Source of the DNA: Shewanella psychrophila
Lineage (GTDB): Bacteria; Pseudomonadota; Gammaproteobacteria; Enterobacterales; Shewanellaceae
Length of the DNA: 64,000 bases
Assembly (NCBI RefSeq): GCF_002005305.1
Contig: NZ_CP014782.1
Location: forward strand, 3,038,001 to 3,102,000
Direction of reading: 5' to 3'
The notes under the pieces: generated by a model
Seen by the model: only the letters and a program-made list of their open reading frames with translations
What the model was told of the DNA's origin: nothing
Database searches by the model: none
Shown: piece by piece, positions 23,532 to 32,757 of the stretch
How positions within the stretch are numbered: position 1 is the first letter of the stretch
Layout of the letters: the number at the start of each line of letters is the position of its first letter
Program-made: the position numbers and the translations under genes

Positions 23532-25913
23532 TTACTGACAGTCTGAGATAAATTCCCAAACACCCCATTGACCGGCATCGGCAGGAGACTCACCTTGAGT
23601 CCACCACTTGGCGCGGTACTCTTTACCCGACTGAGATACCTGGTCACCACCTGAATAAATGGCCCCTACATCCCATGGGCTAGCACTACAGTCACCAGGA
23701 ACTTCACCACCGTTTGATACGGTCACGACTTTAGTCATAGTATCGCTGGCACTATCGGCGTCAGTCACTGTCAGCTGCACGCTATAGCTACCTGCAGCAA
23801 GGTAAGTGTGAGTAGGGCTCACTTCAGACGAGCTAGCGCCATCACCGAAGTTCCAGGCATGACCTGTCACATCCGTATCATCAGTTGAACTGTCACTGAA
23901 GCTCACAACTAGCTTATTGGCACTGTGGCTAAAACCAGCCTTTGGTGCCTCATTACCAGGCACTTCACCACCAGAGCATTTAGCCCCCTTGCTCCACACG
24001 TTAGTGTAGACAGCAGGCGATGCCCCTGTTGACCACCAGATAGCTTCATATTGATAGCCTTCGAATGACACCATATCGCCAAGTGCATAACTCCTTGCTA
24101 CATCCCATGCAGAAACTCCATCACAGGTACCCGGAATTTCCCCCCCTTCAGAAACAGCAACCACCATAGACTTAGTATCACTCAAGCCTTCGGCATCTTT
24201 AACCGTCAATGACACTGTGTATGAACCCTCGGCAGCATAACTGTATGAAGGGTTAGCACTCGTGGATGCACCGCCATCACCAAAGCTCCATTCGTGGCTA
24301 ACCACAGCTTTATCATCGGTCGATGAATCATTGAACGTAACATTTAGCTGATTAGCCGAATAACTGAAGTTTGCATCAGGCCCTTGATTCTCAACTGGGC
24401 CACAACCTGAGCCATCCTTAGCACCACTATTATTTACCCCCACGGCTTCCAGCGATATCAGCACATCATCGACACAATAGCCGAGATCTTTGGTTGCATT
24501 GTAGACGCCGCGTCCCGCAGCATCGAAGGTGGAGTTTGCATTCCAATAGAGCTGGTTCGCTTTGACATAGATATCGAAAGCCTGGCGGATATTCCAACCC
24601 TGAGTCGTCGATAACAGATAAAAAGCCTTGTTATAAACACCCGAGCTAAAGTGAACATTCATGCCTGAGGTATAGTCACGGGTATGACCGATCGAACGAC
24701 CATCTTGTGGCGGGTTATCCATATAGCGCATGGCGCCGCTACCCTTCTTAATCTTGTCACCAATCTGCCAGGTAAAGCTCCCCTCCAGATAATAGCTCGC
24801 CGCAGCTGCGGCAATATCAGAAAAGGATTCATTCAAACCACCAGATTGATTTTCATAGGCAAGATTTGAGTTTTGCTGAGTAAAACCATGACTGACTTCG
24901 TGAGCGACGACACCTAGCCCTACCAAGGGGTGGAAGGTATTTTGTCCATCACCGAAGGTCATCTGCTGACCATCCCAGAAAGCATTTTCATAGTTGCGGT
25001 CGTAATGTACACGCATCTTAAGCTTTTGAGTGATTGGCGCCTTGTTATACCAGTCTCGGTACATGTTGAAGGTCACCTGACCAAAAGCATGGGCATCGTT
25101 AAGCGCTGAGTAACTACCATTCACCTCACGAGATGTATTTTCATAACAGGGGAAGGTATGGATACTCCCCCCGGATTTTTGGTGGTTCATATCGTGAGTT
25201 TCAACATTTGTGCTGTCGAGGCGACATGAGCTGCCACTGCCGGTCACTTCGAACGCTGGATACCTGTCACCGTAAGCATAACGACCCGTTCTCTGGTTAC
25301 CACCTGGGCCTGTACCCTGAGCGAAAGTCATACCGTCCCAATGATGTAACACGGCTCCACTGTGAGCGTCGATAAACTGATAAGGCCGACTAGGTTTAGC
25401 ACCATTGGTGTCCACATAGGAGATAAGCCAGACAAGGTGTGCTTCCTCTTTTTCATCCAGCCAAATATAGATCTGACTCTCAACGTTATAAACTTGATCT
25501 TGGTTTAATTGATTCTTACCTTGGCCCAGTGCGACCTGCATAGCTTCGCCGAGAGAGAAGCTTGGGCTGGTAGAAATGACATCGCTGTCAATTTTAGCAA
25601 CATGAGAACCTGAAACATCATAAAACATGTTCATCGCCGAACGAGTGGCGACCACACTCGCTCCGTAAACAGGTACACCTTGATAGAGTTGCTGATAACG
25701 GGAACGCTCATCACCGCTCGCGGCTGTCGATGTCATAGATGCCTGGTAAGTATCGCCTTGGGTGGCAGAAAGCAGGCTCTGAGCATTGGGGGAATCAGCC
25801 GAAAACGTCAATGGCTGTTGAAGATCGATTCTTTGTGCTGATAATGCATTTCCACTCAACACTGCACTTACGGCTATCGCGCATATTGCGAGCTTTTTAT
25901 TTATTGTAAACAT
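23532..25913 (-). CDS. Secreted M4 (thermolysin/vibriolysin-type) metalloprotease with PKD and CBM modules
   Basis: About 793 aa. The ATG at 25913 (GGAGAG upstream) opens a signal peptide (MFTINKKLAICAIAVSAVL). An FTP/PepSY-type propeptide precedes the catalytic domain with VVAHEVSHGF (HExxH zinc ligands) and GGLNESFSD (third ligand Glu and Asp), as in vibriolysin and elastase. The tail is PKD, CBM5/12 (WDVARSYALGD, YEAIWWSTG), PKD, CBM (YRAKWWTQG), nearly the same order and sequence as in the adjacent M28 protein. It would be a secreted neutral endoprotease active with the aminopeptidase. The longer start at 25985 is unlikely because it precedes the signal peptide. Confidence 0.93.
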   Translation of the reverse strand: MFTINKKLAICAIAVSAVLSGNALSAQRIDLQQPLTFSADSPNAQSLLSATQGDTYQASMTSTAASGDERSRYQQLYQGVPVYGASVVATRSAMNMFYDVSGSHVAKIDSDVISTSPSFSLGEAMQVALGQGKNQLNQDQVYNVESQIYIWLDEKEEAHLVWLISYVDTNGAKPSRPYQFIDAHSGAVLHHWDGMTFAQGTGPGGNQRTGRYAYGDRYPAFEVTGSGSSCRLDSTNVETHDMNHQKSGGSIHTFPCYENTSREVNGSYSALNDAHAFGQVTFNMYRDWYNKAPITQKLKMRVHYDRNYENAFWDGQQMTFGDGQNTFHPLVGLGVVAHEVSHGFTQQNSNLAYENQSGGLNESFSDIAAAAASYYLEGSFTWQIGDKIKKGSGAMRYMDNPPQDGRSIGHTRDYTSGMNVHFSSGVYNKAFYLLSTTQGWNIRQAFDIYVKANQLYWNANSTFDAAGRGVYNATKDLGYCVDDVLISLEAVGVNNSGAKDGSGCGPVENQGPDANFSYSANQLNVTFNDSSTDDKAVVSHEWSFGDGGASTSANPSYSYAAEGSYTVSLTVKDAEGLSDTKSMVVAVSEGGEIPGTCDGVSAWDVARSYALGDMVSFEGYQYEAIWWSTGASPAVYTNVWSKGAKCSGGEVPGNEAPKAGFSHSANKLVVSFSDSSTDDTDVTGHAWNFGDGASSSEVSPTHTYLAAGSYSVQLTVTDADSASDTMTKVVTVSNGGEVPGDCSASPWDVGAIYSGGDQVSQSGKEYRAKWWTQGESPADAGQWGVWEFISDCQ

Positions 25914-25985
25914 TTCAAACTCTCCATGTATCTCTTGGGTAATTGATCTAGTGATTAATATCCCGACACGGTTTACAACATGCAC

Positions 25986-26512
25986 ATCATAAAAACATAG
26001 CTACAACTCAAGCTGTTACACTAACAACCACACTATCTACAACAATGAATAACATAAACATTGTGCCGACAAAAAATGACTACATCTTTGAATATTCTCT
26101 TCTATTGAGAGAACTTATTATTTATTCAGTCATAAATCCTGATGACATTCCGACTATAGGATCCGATTAAATATTCATCAAGATTAAATTTTTATGTCAA
26201 AAAGTGATAAATAGTAAAGGAATGATGACAAAAGCGTAACGTAAAGCGGACAGTGTATATTTCAATCTGCATCAGTATGTAAATTGCTCAATAGAATTGG
26301 CATCGAGGCGGAGTATTAGTGTTTAAACACTATCTTAATGGAGGTGTAACTTTAACGGTGCAGTCTGACTAAATCGGCTAAAAAAACCACTTATTGCGTT
26401 TTGAAATATCTTATAGCAAAAACACCAAAATGGCCGTTAATATTTATATGAATCATATGAAAACCCATTAATATTAATTGGTTAAATTATTTTTCCAGCT
26501 CAATTAGGGAAT
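25986..26512. other. Intergenic region upstream of the M4 protease
   Basis: A+T-rich region of about 530 bp with no gene recognised. It presumably holds the promoter of the M4 protease on the minus strand. Confidence 0.4.
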
Positions 26513-26550
26513 AGTCAAAAGGGGTGAGCTTTAGCCCACCCCTTTTGACT
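26513..26550 (-). terminator. Terminator of rlhA
   Basis: An 18-bp stem AGTCAAAAGGGGTGAGCT / AGCCCACCCCTTTTGACT with one mismatch and a 2-nt gap, about 30 bp past the rlhA stop. Its symmetric A/T ends allow bidirectional use. Confidence 0.8.
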
Positions 26551-26578
26551 AAAAAGGCGAAATTATAGAGCTTTAGGA

Positions 26579-28495
26579 TTAACCTCGACCTTCATTGGGC
26601 ACTTGACGGTTGGCTCCAACCACCAACATCTCACATTTAGGGCAATCGAATACCAGCTTCAACACGTCTTTACCTATCTCCAATATCATGGGTTCGGCCT
26701 TGATCCCCGGCACTTCTTTGGGACACAAATTGAAGTTAAAACGCAAACAGTGTTTAGTGACCATCAAGGGCACCTCTTCAGTGATACCGTTCTTCTCATA
26801 GGTATCCTCAATCTCTATCACGCCATGTTGTTGATAGAAATCTTTCGACTTTTGGTTGGCCACATTGGCCAGATAACTTAAATGCTTACTTGGATACATG
26901 GCATCTTGATTATGCTTCCAGGGCTTAGGTCTCTGATACTCATCGATACGGGCCTTCTCAAGCGCCGCCACCACATCGCGTCTGAGACCATTGATAACAG
27001 AGGCGGGAGCAAACCAGACTTGGGCTGTGCTAATGCTAATCTCTCTGGCGACAAAATCTGTACTACCTAGTTTAGCCAGTTGCTTACGTAATTTACCACG
27101 CGCCGCCTCTTGATCATTAGCTGGCAGCTTTTCCATCGCCAATGAGACCTCACCTTGATGACCATACACATCAGTCATGATCATTTTGATGCCATCATAG
27201 GTATCTGTGACAGCTATATCGACATCGATGGATCGCTTAGAAGACTCTTTGGCTAATACGACTTCGAAGGCCTGATCACGATTGCGGTATATCGTCATGC
27301 CCACCTTAAGATCTCCAGGAACCATCAGCACATGCAATATTAGTCCTTCGGCACGATTGACCCGCAGCCCCTGTAACTTATCGTCAGATTGTTTGGCAGT
27401 GGCATAATTTTCAGGGAAATAACATAATCCATCACCATTATTGAAGGTGTTGGTCGAACTCACTTCGATAAAGTTTTTCCCCAGACGCTTAACGGTCGCC
27501 ACCTCTTCACCTATGTATTTAGGCGAACGAAAATCACTGACGCCTTGGCTACGATCATTAACGAAATAATCGGTACGGCCGCGGTTAAACGTCTTCTCAG
27601 GATTAGGCGTAAAACAGTGTACCGAGCGGCCATGGGAAGAGGCTTTCAATTCAGGGCGGCGGGCGATTATTTTATCCAGCTCTTGGCGATAATGAGCGGT
27701 GATGTTTTTGACATAATTGATATCTTTGAGTCGCCCCTCAATTTTAAATGAGCGAACGCCTGCATCAATCAAGGCTTCAAGATTGTCGGTCTGATTATTA
27801 TCTTTGAGTGATAACAGATGTTCATTTTGCGCCAGAACTTCCCCCTGACGAGTCTTTAACTCACCCGGCAGACGACACATCTGCGAACATTCGCCACGGT
27901 TAGCACTGCGATTACTAAAAGCATGACTCAAATTACACAGGCCACTGTAGGCCACACACAGAGCGCCATGAACGAAGAACTCCAACTGCATCTTAGTATG
28001 GGTCGCCACTTCACGAATTTGGCTTAAGCCTAGTTCTCGAGCCAAAACGACCTGAGAGAAACCCACTTGCTCTAAGAATACCGCCTTCTCTGCGGTGCGG
28101 TTGTCCATCTGAGTACTGGCATGGAGGGCGATTGGAGGAAGATCCAGCTGAAGTACCCCCATATCTTGCACGATAAGTGCATCGGCGCCCGCCTCATAGA
28201 GCTTCCAGATCAGTTTTTGTGCTCCGGCAAGCTCATCATCCATCAATATGGTATTGAGGGCGACAAACACCTGAGCATGATATTTATGAGCAAAGTGACA
28301 CAGCCTAGCAATATCTTCGACGCTATTCCCCGCAGTTAAACGAGCGCCGAACTCGGGCCCACCGATATAGACGGCATCGGCACCATGGAGAATCGCTTCC
28401 ATGCCAAACTCCGCATTTTTTGCCGGGGCAAGTAGTTCCAGTCGATTCGGTATATGTGAGATAGCATCAGGGGTAAAGATACTGGTTTTACTCAT
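26579..28495 (-). CDS. rlhA: 23S rRNA 5-hydroxycytidine C2501 synthase (U32 peptidase family)
   Basis: About 638 aa from the ATG at 28495. The N-terminal half is the U32 TIM-barrel core: LELLAPAKNAEFGMEAI, GADAVYIGG, FVHGALCVAYSG, then the Cys cluster NRGECSQMCRLPG. The C-terminal half carries NFNLCPKEVPG and FDCPKCEML. Length and order match E. coli RlhA (YdcP), which hydroxylates C2501 of 23S rRNA using prephenate-dependent chemistry. Shorter U32 proteins (UbiU, TrhP) lack this C-terminal half. Single-gene unit with its own terminator. The upstream start at 28519 adds only eight residues. Confidence 0.85.
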   Translation of the reverse strand: MSKTSIFTPDAISHIPNRLELLAPAKNAEFGMEAILHGADAVYIGGPEFGARLTAGNSVEDIARLCHFAHKYHAQVFVALNTILMDDELAGAQKLIWKLYEAGADALIVQDMGVLQLDLPPIALHASTQMDNRTAEKAVFLEQVGFSQVVLARELGLSQIREVATHTKMQLEFFVHGALCVAYSGLCNLSHAFSNRSANRGECSQMCRLPGELKTRQGEVLAQNEHLLSLKDNNQTDNLEALIDAGVRSFKIEGRLKDINYVKNITAHYRQELDKIIARRPELKASSHGRSVHCFTPNPEKTFNRGRTDYFVNDRSQGVSDFRSPKYIGEEVATVKRLGKNFIEVSSTNTFNNGDGLCYFPENYATAKQSDDKLQGLRVNRAEGLILHVLMVPGDLKVGMTIYRNRDQAFEVVLAKESSKRSIDVDIAVTDTYDGIKMIMTDVYGHQGEVSLAMEKLPANDQEAARGKLRKQLAKLGSTDFVAREISISTAQVWFAPASVINGLRRDVVAALEKARIDEYQRPKPWKHNQDAMYPSKHLSYLANVANQKSKDFYQQHGVIEIEDTYEKNGITEEVPLMVTKHCLRFNFNLCPKEVPGIKAEPMILEIGKDVLKLVFDCPKCEMLVVGANRQVPNEGRG

Positions 28496-28653
28496 AAAAG
28501 ATCGCTCATAAAAGGTCACTCGAAAAAGTTATCGTGTAAATTTTGGTGGGAGAGTATAGCAAAAACCACAAAATTGCCTCCGTGCAATATACGCGGTGTT
28601 AAGGACTGTGATCTAGTCCCAAAACTTTACCACTAGCACCAACAAAGTCACAA

Positions 28654-28971
28654 TCAATAATGCACCGCAAGCCATAAGGTTTCAGTTTCAGTGCTGGTCC
28701 AGGCAACCCTATGTTTACAATGAGCCGGAATATCCAAATGTTCACCCGCTTGTAGGTGTACCAGCTCACCTTGCTCGAATTGCAATTTGGCCTCTCCCTG
28801 CAGCACCATAACCCATTCACTACGGTCTTGATCGTACCACTGTCCCTCGGGAGTCACGTGAGCCTTAGAGACAATCCTTTCTATGAGAATCTTAGCATTA
28901 CCACCGATCTGCTCGAAGGCCTCATCAGTCAGATCCGATGGTATCTTGTCGAAAATATTACTCTTTTCCAT
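28654..28971 (-). CDS. Small cupin-domain protein
   Basis: 105 aa from the ATG at 28971, preceded by GAGGAGAG. It is a single conserved beta-barrel: VTPEGQWYDQDRSEWVMVLQGEAKL is the first cupin motif and AGEHLDIPAHCKHRV the second, which keeps His residues suitable for metal binding. Homologues are annotated only as cupin proteins, and its substrate is unknown. It sits between rlhA and norR on the same strand, 74 bp from the norR stop. Confidence 0.8.
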   Translation of the reverse strand: MEKSNIFDKIPSDLTDEAFEQIGGNAKILIERIVSKAHVTPEGQWYDQDRSEWVMVLQGEAKLQFEQGELVHLQAGEHLDIPAHCKHRVAWTSTETETLWLAVHY

Positions 28972-29044
28972 TGACGCTCTCCTCAAGTATTTATGATAGC
29001 TCTTTAATTATTTCTTTTAATAACAGCGCTTCAACCACAGCAGA

Positions 29045-30664
29045 TCAGCTACCACTAAGGGTGACAGCTTTTATCACACTGATCCCTAACCTCTTTGCTA
29101 ACCTGCTCAGATTGGCTCTATCTGTTTGTAGGCGTTTAGCCGCAGCCGACCAATTTCCAGATTCCTGACTCAATACTCGGGTAATAAGCTTACGTTGAAA
29201 CGTTTCCGTTTCCAGCTTAAGGCCAATACTCGCTCCATTCTCCACCATTAGTCCCGTCGTCAACAAATCGGCATTTAACCCATTCGAGGCTGAAAACTCC
29301 AACTTATCTTCTGAACGTCCCACCGAATCGACTAATTGCTCGATATGTCTGGTATCTATTCTCACAATAGCCTGATTACCGCGTCCTCTGGCTCTGAGTG
29401 CAGCGCGACCTATCACATGCTCCAACTCACGAACATTACCAGGCCAATCATAGCGATTGAGAATGCCCATGGCCGAAGCATCAATTGCCAGCTGACGGAT
29501 GCCTAATTTGCGCCGGATCTGTTCAATGAAATACCCCGCCAACATAGTCACATCCCCTTCCCGAGCCCTAAGAGGAGGCACAGAGATGGGATAGACACTC
29601 AGTCTGTGATACAAATCAGCTCTAAACCGTCCCTCACTCACCTCCAACTTAAGCTTCCTGTTCGTCGCCGCTAAAATGCGAACATTGACCTGTTCGGTGG
29701 CATCTTTCCCCACGGGCTGGATCTCTTGGCTCTGCAGTGCCCGCAGTAACTTGCTCTGTACACCTAAAGGAAGCTCACCAATCTCATCGAGAAAAATAGT
29801 GCCGCCATCGGCCAGACTGAATTTACCAGTACGATTTCTATCGGCCCCGGTAAATGCTCCCTTAACATGACCGAACAGTTCACTCTCGATCAGGTTTTCC
29901 GGCAGTGCGGCGCAGTTAACATAGACCAGAGGCCCTTCTGCCCGCGCCGATTGCCTATGTAAGGTTCTGGCCACCAGCTCCTTGCCCACACCAGTTTCAC
30001 CTTCAATAAGAATCGAAAAACCTGAGACCGCCACCATATCGATCTCTCGTTTAAGCTTTAGCATCACAGGGCTATCACCAATCAACTCGCCACCATCCTT
30101 AACCAGAGCCTCGTTTGTCAGCTCGGCAACCAGCTCCTGACTGTGTTGGGAATGACTCTCCAACTCTTGCAGTAAAATTGCCGTCTTTAGGGTCGCTGCC
30201 GACATGGCGGAGATGATATCTAAGGTACGCTTAGGTAATTCATCAAACACTTGTGGGGTCATGCTATCTAAGGTCAGCACCCCGATAAGCTGGTCATCGG
30301 CAAGCAGCGGTAAACCCATACAAGCATGAACCGGAAGGTCACCTTCATGAGCTAACAACATGCCGTCATAGGGATCGGGAAGCACGCAGTCGGCGGCGAA
30401 GCGCACCGGAGTTGAGGAGCCACAGATAACCTCGAATCTAGGATGAGCCTGAATATCGAAACGTCGCCCCAGGCTGTCTTTGCTCAGACCCTGTTGGGCC
30501 AAGGGTTTCAACCTACCACCTTGAACGTGCAACAAGACCACGGCATCACAACTCACGGTACGACGCACAGTACTGAGTAAACGCTCGAAACGATCTTTGG
30601 TGGTCAAGCTGTTAGTCAAATCTAGGGCCAATTCTATTAGAGCCGTCGAAGAGATATCTATCAT
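29045..30664 (-). CDS. norR: Nitric oxide-responsive sigma-54 activator NorR
   Basis: About 540 aa from the ATG at 30664 (another ATG at 30670). Three domains: an N-terminal GAF domain binding NO through non-heme iron (start matches E. coli NorR: LIELALDLTNSL, ERLLSTVRRTVSCDAVVL, DPYDGML), a central AAA+ domain with GETGVGKELVART, the sigma-54 contact loop GAFTGA, and GTIFLDEIGELPL, and a C-terminal Fis-type helix-turn-helix (NWSAAAKRLQTDRANLSRLA). It senses NO and activates the divergent promoter at 30851-30868. No strong ribosome binding site is visible. Confidence 0.93.
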   Translation of the reverse strand: MIDISSTALIELALDLTNSLTTKDRFERLLSTVRRTVSCDAVVLLHVQGGRLKPLAQQGLSKDSLGRRFDIQAHPRFEVICGSSTPVRFAADCVLPDPYDGMLLAHEGDLPVHACMGLPLLADDQLIGVLTLDSMTPQVFDELPKRTLDIISAMSAATLKTAILLQELESHSQHSQELVAELTNEALVKDGGELIGDSPVMLKLKREIDMVAVSGFSILIEGETGVGKELVARTLHRQSARAEGPLVYVNCAALPENLIESELFGHVKGAFTGADRNRTGKFSLADGGTIFLDEIGELPLGVQSKLLRALQSQEIQPVGKDATEQVNVRILAATNRKLKLEVSEGRFRADLYHRLSVYPISVPPLRAREGDVTMLAGYFIEQIRRKLGIRQLAIDASAMGILNRYDWPGNVRELEHVIGRAALRARGRGNQAIVRIDTRHIEQLVDSVGRSEDKLEFSASNGLNADLLTTGLMVENGASIGLKLETETFQRKLITRVLSQESGNWSAAAKRLQTDRANLSRLAKRLGISVIKAVTLSGS

Positions 30665-30759
30665 AGTCATAAACGTTGCCGCATTTTTGCCTGCTCGAAC
30701 GAGCCAGGTTGTGGAATATAACCTGACCATAGCATGCAGATAGAAAAAACACATCATAA

Positions 30760-30774
30760 GAGTCAATTTGACTC
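30760..30774. promoter_or_regulatory. NorR binding site 1
   Basis: GAGTCAATTTGACTC, a 15-nt palindrome containing GT-N7-AC, the core of known NorR enhancer sites. Upstream of the sigma-54 promoter. Confidence 0.8.
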
Positions 30775-30784
30775 AAAACAAAAA

Positions 30785-30799
30785 GAGTCAATATGACTC
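30785..30799. promoter_or_regulatory. NorR binding site 2
   Basis: GAGTCAATATGACTC, the same palindrome as site 1 with one base changed, 25 bp centre to centre. Paired sites are typical for cooperative NorR binding. Confidence 0.8.
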
Positions 30800-30850
30800 A
30801 CCAAATACCATAGAATAAGCCAACACACTGTAAACAAATGATTTTCACAC

Positions 30851-30868
30851 TTGGCATGAGATTAGCAA
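30851..30868 (+). promoter_or_regulatory. Sigma-54 promoter of the NO-detoxification genes
   Basis: TTGGCATGAGATTAGCAA matches the -24/-12 element: GG at 30853-30854 and GC at 30865-30866 with exactly 10 nt between. It lies 85 bp upstream of the first gene and 52 bp downstream of NorR site 2. Confidence 0.8.
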
Positions 30869-30952
30869 TATTAAAAACATAATAAGTTCGGTATAAGTTA
30901 TTTGAACTAACTATCTGGCTCAAACACAGACTCAGATTTAAGGAGTTCCGCC

Positions 30953-31252
30953 ATGTTTGCTACTCATGCTAATGATTTCAGATTCGCTCATGACACAGAT
31001 CTCAGCACAGACTCACTCACTACAAACTCTAAGAGATTTAAACTGGTATTACACAGTGGCAATGCTGCCATGTCGGTTGCGCTAGTCGGCATGTTGCTTT
31101 CTATCTTTGTTGGTTATACCCATGCAGAGCAATTTTCATTGTGGGCTCAAGTCGCCAGCCACATCACACTCATCTTGTGCGCCACAGCCATCAAGATTGG
31201 CTACGTGATGCGTTGTATCGGGCTTCATGGATTGGGAGCTACTCAGCTATGA
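30953..31252 (+). CDS. Small membrane protein preceding nnrS
   Basis: 99 aa with a polar N-terminus of about 35 residues and two hydrophobic segments (AAMSVALVGMLLSIFVGYTH and SHITLILCATAIKIGYVM). It is the first gene after the NorR-dependent promoter, with TAAGGAG before the ATG, and its stop overlaps the nnrS start (ATGA). Function is unknown; the position argues for a role with NnrS in nitrosative stress. Confidence 0.75.
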   Translation: MFATHANDFRFAHDTDLSTDSLTTNSKRFKLVLHSGNAAMSVALVGMLLSIFVGYTHAEQFSLWAQVASHITLILCATAIKIGYVMRCIGLHGLGATQL

Positions 31253-32562
31253 GCCAATCCTTGCATAAGATCTGCGAACCTCAAGCCAGTTATGCTAAAC
31301 AGCAGGAAAGTAATACACAAAAATTCAATTTCAGACTCTCTTCGACCGGGGAGGTCGAAGAGATATCTGAAACCAGAATGGCGATAGAAGCACCACTGTC
31401 TAAACTGACTCAACTGCCAATTTGGGATCTGGCCTTTCGCCCTTGGTTTATCTCGGCCACCGCCTTATCAGTGATCAGCTTAAGCATCTGGATCTTATTC
31501 CTCCATGGCAAGATATCGCCTCTTAGTGGTGATGGGATCAGCCCGCTTGTCTGGCATATTCATGAGATGCTTTTTGGCTTCGGTGCCACCATAGCCGTGG
31601 GCTTTCTGTTAACTGCAGCCCAGACTTGGACCAAAATTCGCAGTCTCAACGGTCTGGGACTACTCCTGCTCACCAGCATCTGGTTAGCCGTTCGTTTCTT
31701 ACTCTTAAGCAATTCAGTTAATCTTCAGCTGCTGGCTATCGCATTGCAGGCTCTATGGTGGCTGATATCCATCGGATTTTTAGCCTATATGGTGCTACGC
31801 GCTAAAAGCAGGCGTAATTATCAATTTATCCCACTTCTTTCGGCCATGATGCTGCTGAACTTAGCTTTTTTGTTGGCTGATATCTTCGGAGATACCGAAC
31901 TCGCCCTGCACCTGTCCCGCAGTGCCATACTCATGTTTGGTTTGCTGGTTGGTATCGTTGGTGGACGTGTTATTCCCTTTTTCACCGGACGAGGTGCCGA
32001 AGGAGCTCAGGTAAAGGCCACACCGATACTCGACAAGTTGCTGCCTGTTGTGACTTTACTCGGTGTATCTGTGTTCTTTAGTGGCCATTTTATTGCTCTG
32101 CCATTCACACCCGCAGCCTTGCTAATTACTGCAGGAGTGTTACATCTGCTGCGTCTATATTGCTGGGATCCCTTATCTACAATTAAGGTGCCCTTGCTCT
32201 GGTCACTCCATGCCAGTTACTTAGCCCTAGGCCTAGGTTTGGTGCTGTTAGGCGCAAGTTATTTGACCGACACCATACGTTTCGCCGATGCCTTACACCT
32301 AATAACGATCGGTACCATAGGTGGCATGATACTCGCCATGATAGCCAGAGTATCACTAGGTCATACGGGCCGTGCACTCAAACCCCATTCCTCACTGAAT
32401 ATCGCCTTCGCCCTGATTTTATTTGGTGCAGTAGCTCGCTTCACGCTGCCACTGTTACAGCAAGCGAGTTGGGGCTGGGATATAGGCGCAGCATCTTGGG
32501 TCATCGCCTTTAGCTTATTTCTGTGGCACTACACACCTATCTTGTTTAGTGCCAGACGCTAA
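31249..32562 (+). CDS. nnrS: NnrS family heme-copper membrane protein
   Basis: About 437 aa, polytopic (roughly 12 hydrophobic segments). LAFRPWFISATALSVISL, WHIHEMLFGFGATIAVGFLL, VGGRVIPFFTGRG and ARVSLGHTGRAL are family blocks. NnrS protects against nitric oxide stress in other bacteria and binds heme and copper. The ATG at 31249 overlaps the TGA of the preceding gene (ATGA), which indicates translational coupling. An upstream in-frame start at 31141 would lie inside that gene. Confidence 0.9.
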   Translation: MSQSLHKICEPQASYAKQQESNTQKFNFRLSSTGEVEEISETRMAIEAPLSKLTQLPIWDLAFRPWFISATALSVISLSIWILFLHGKISPLSGDGISPLVWHIHEMLFGFGATIAVGFLLTAAQTWTKIRSLNGLGLLLLTSIWLAVRFLLLSNSVNLQLLAIALQALWWLISIGFLAYMVLRAKSRRNYQFIPLLSAMMLLNLAFLLADIFGDTELALHLSRSAILMFGLLVGIVGGRVIPFFTGRGAEGAQVKATPILDKLLPVVTLLGVSVFFSGHFIALPFTPAALLITAGVLHLLRLYCWDPLSTIKVPLLWSLHASYLALGLGLVLLGASYLTDTIRFADALHLITIGTIGGMILAMIARVSLGHTGRALKPHSSLNIAFALILFGAVARFTLPLLQQASWGWDIGAASWVIAFSLFLWHYTPILFSARR

Positions 32563-32757
32563 GGAGCCATATTATCGAACCATTTTCACTCACAAGTTGG
32601 TGACGTCTAGTGATAAATACGCTCACTAGCACAGCCTAAGATTTATGCAGCTTAACTCATGCTATCAGCCGCATACCGTTAAGCTAAAACAGTAAAACTA
32701 AGACAATAACCCTAAGGGATGACGCACAGTGTCGCCCACAAAATGAAGGATATTTAG

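Noticed and set aside
31141..31248. Upstream start for nnrS at 31141
   Set aside because: It would begin inside the preceding 99-aa gene. The ATG at 31249 gives an ATGA overlap and a normal N-terminus.
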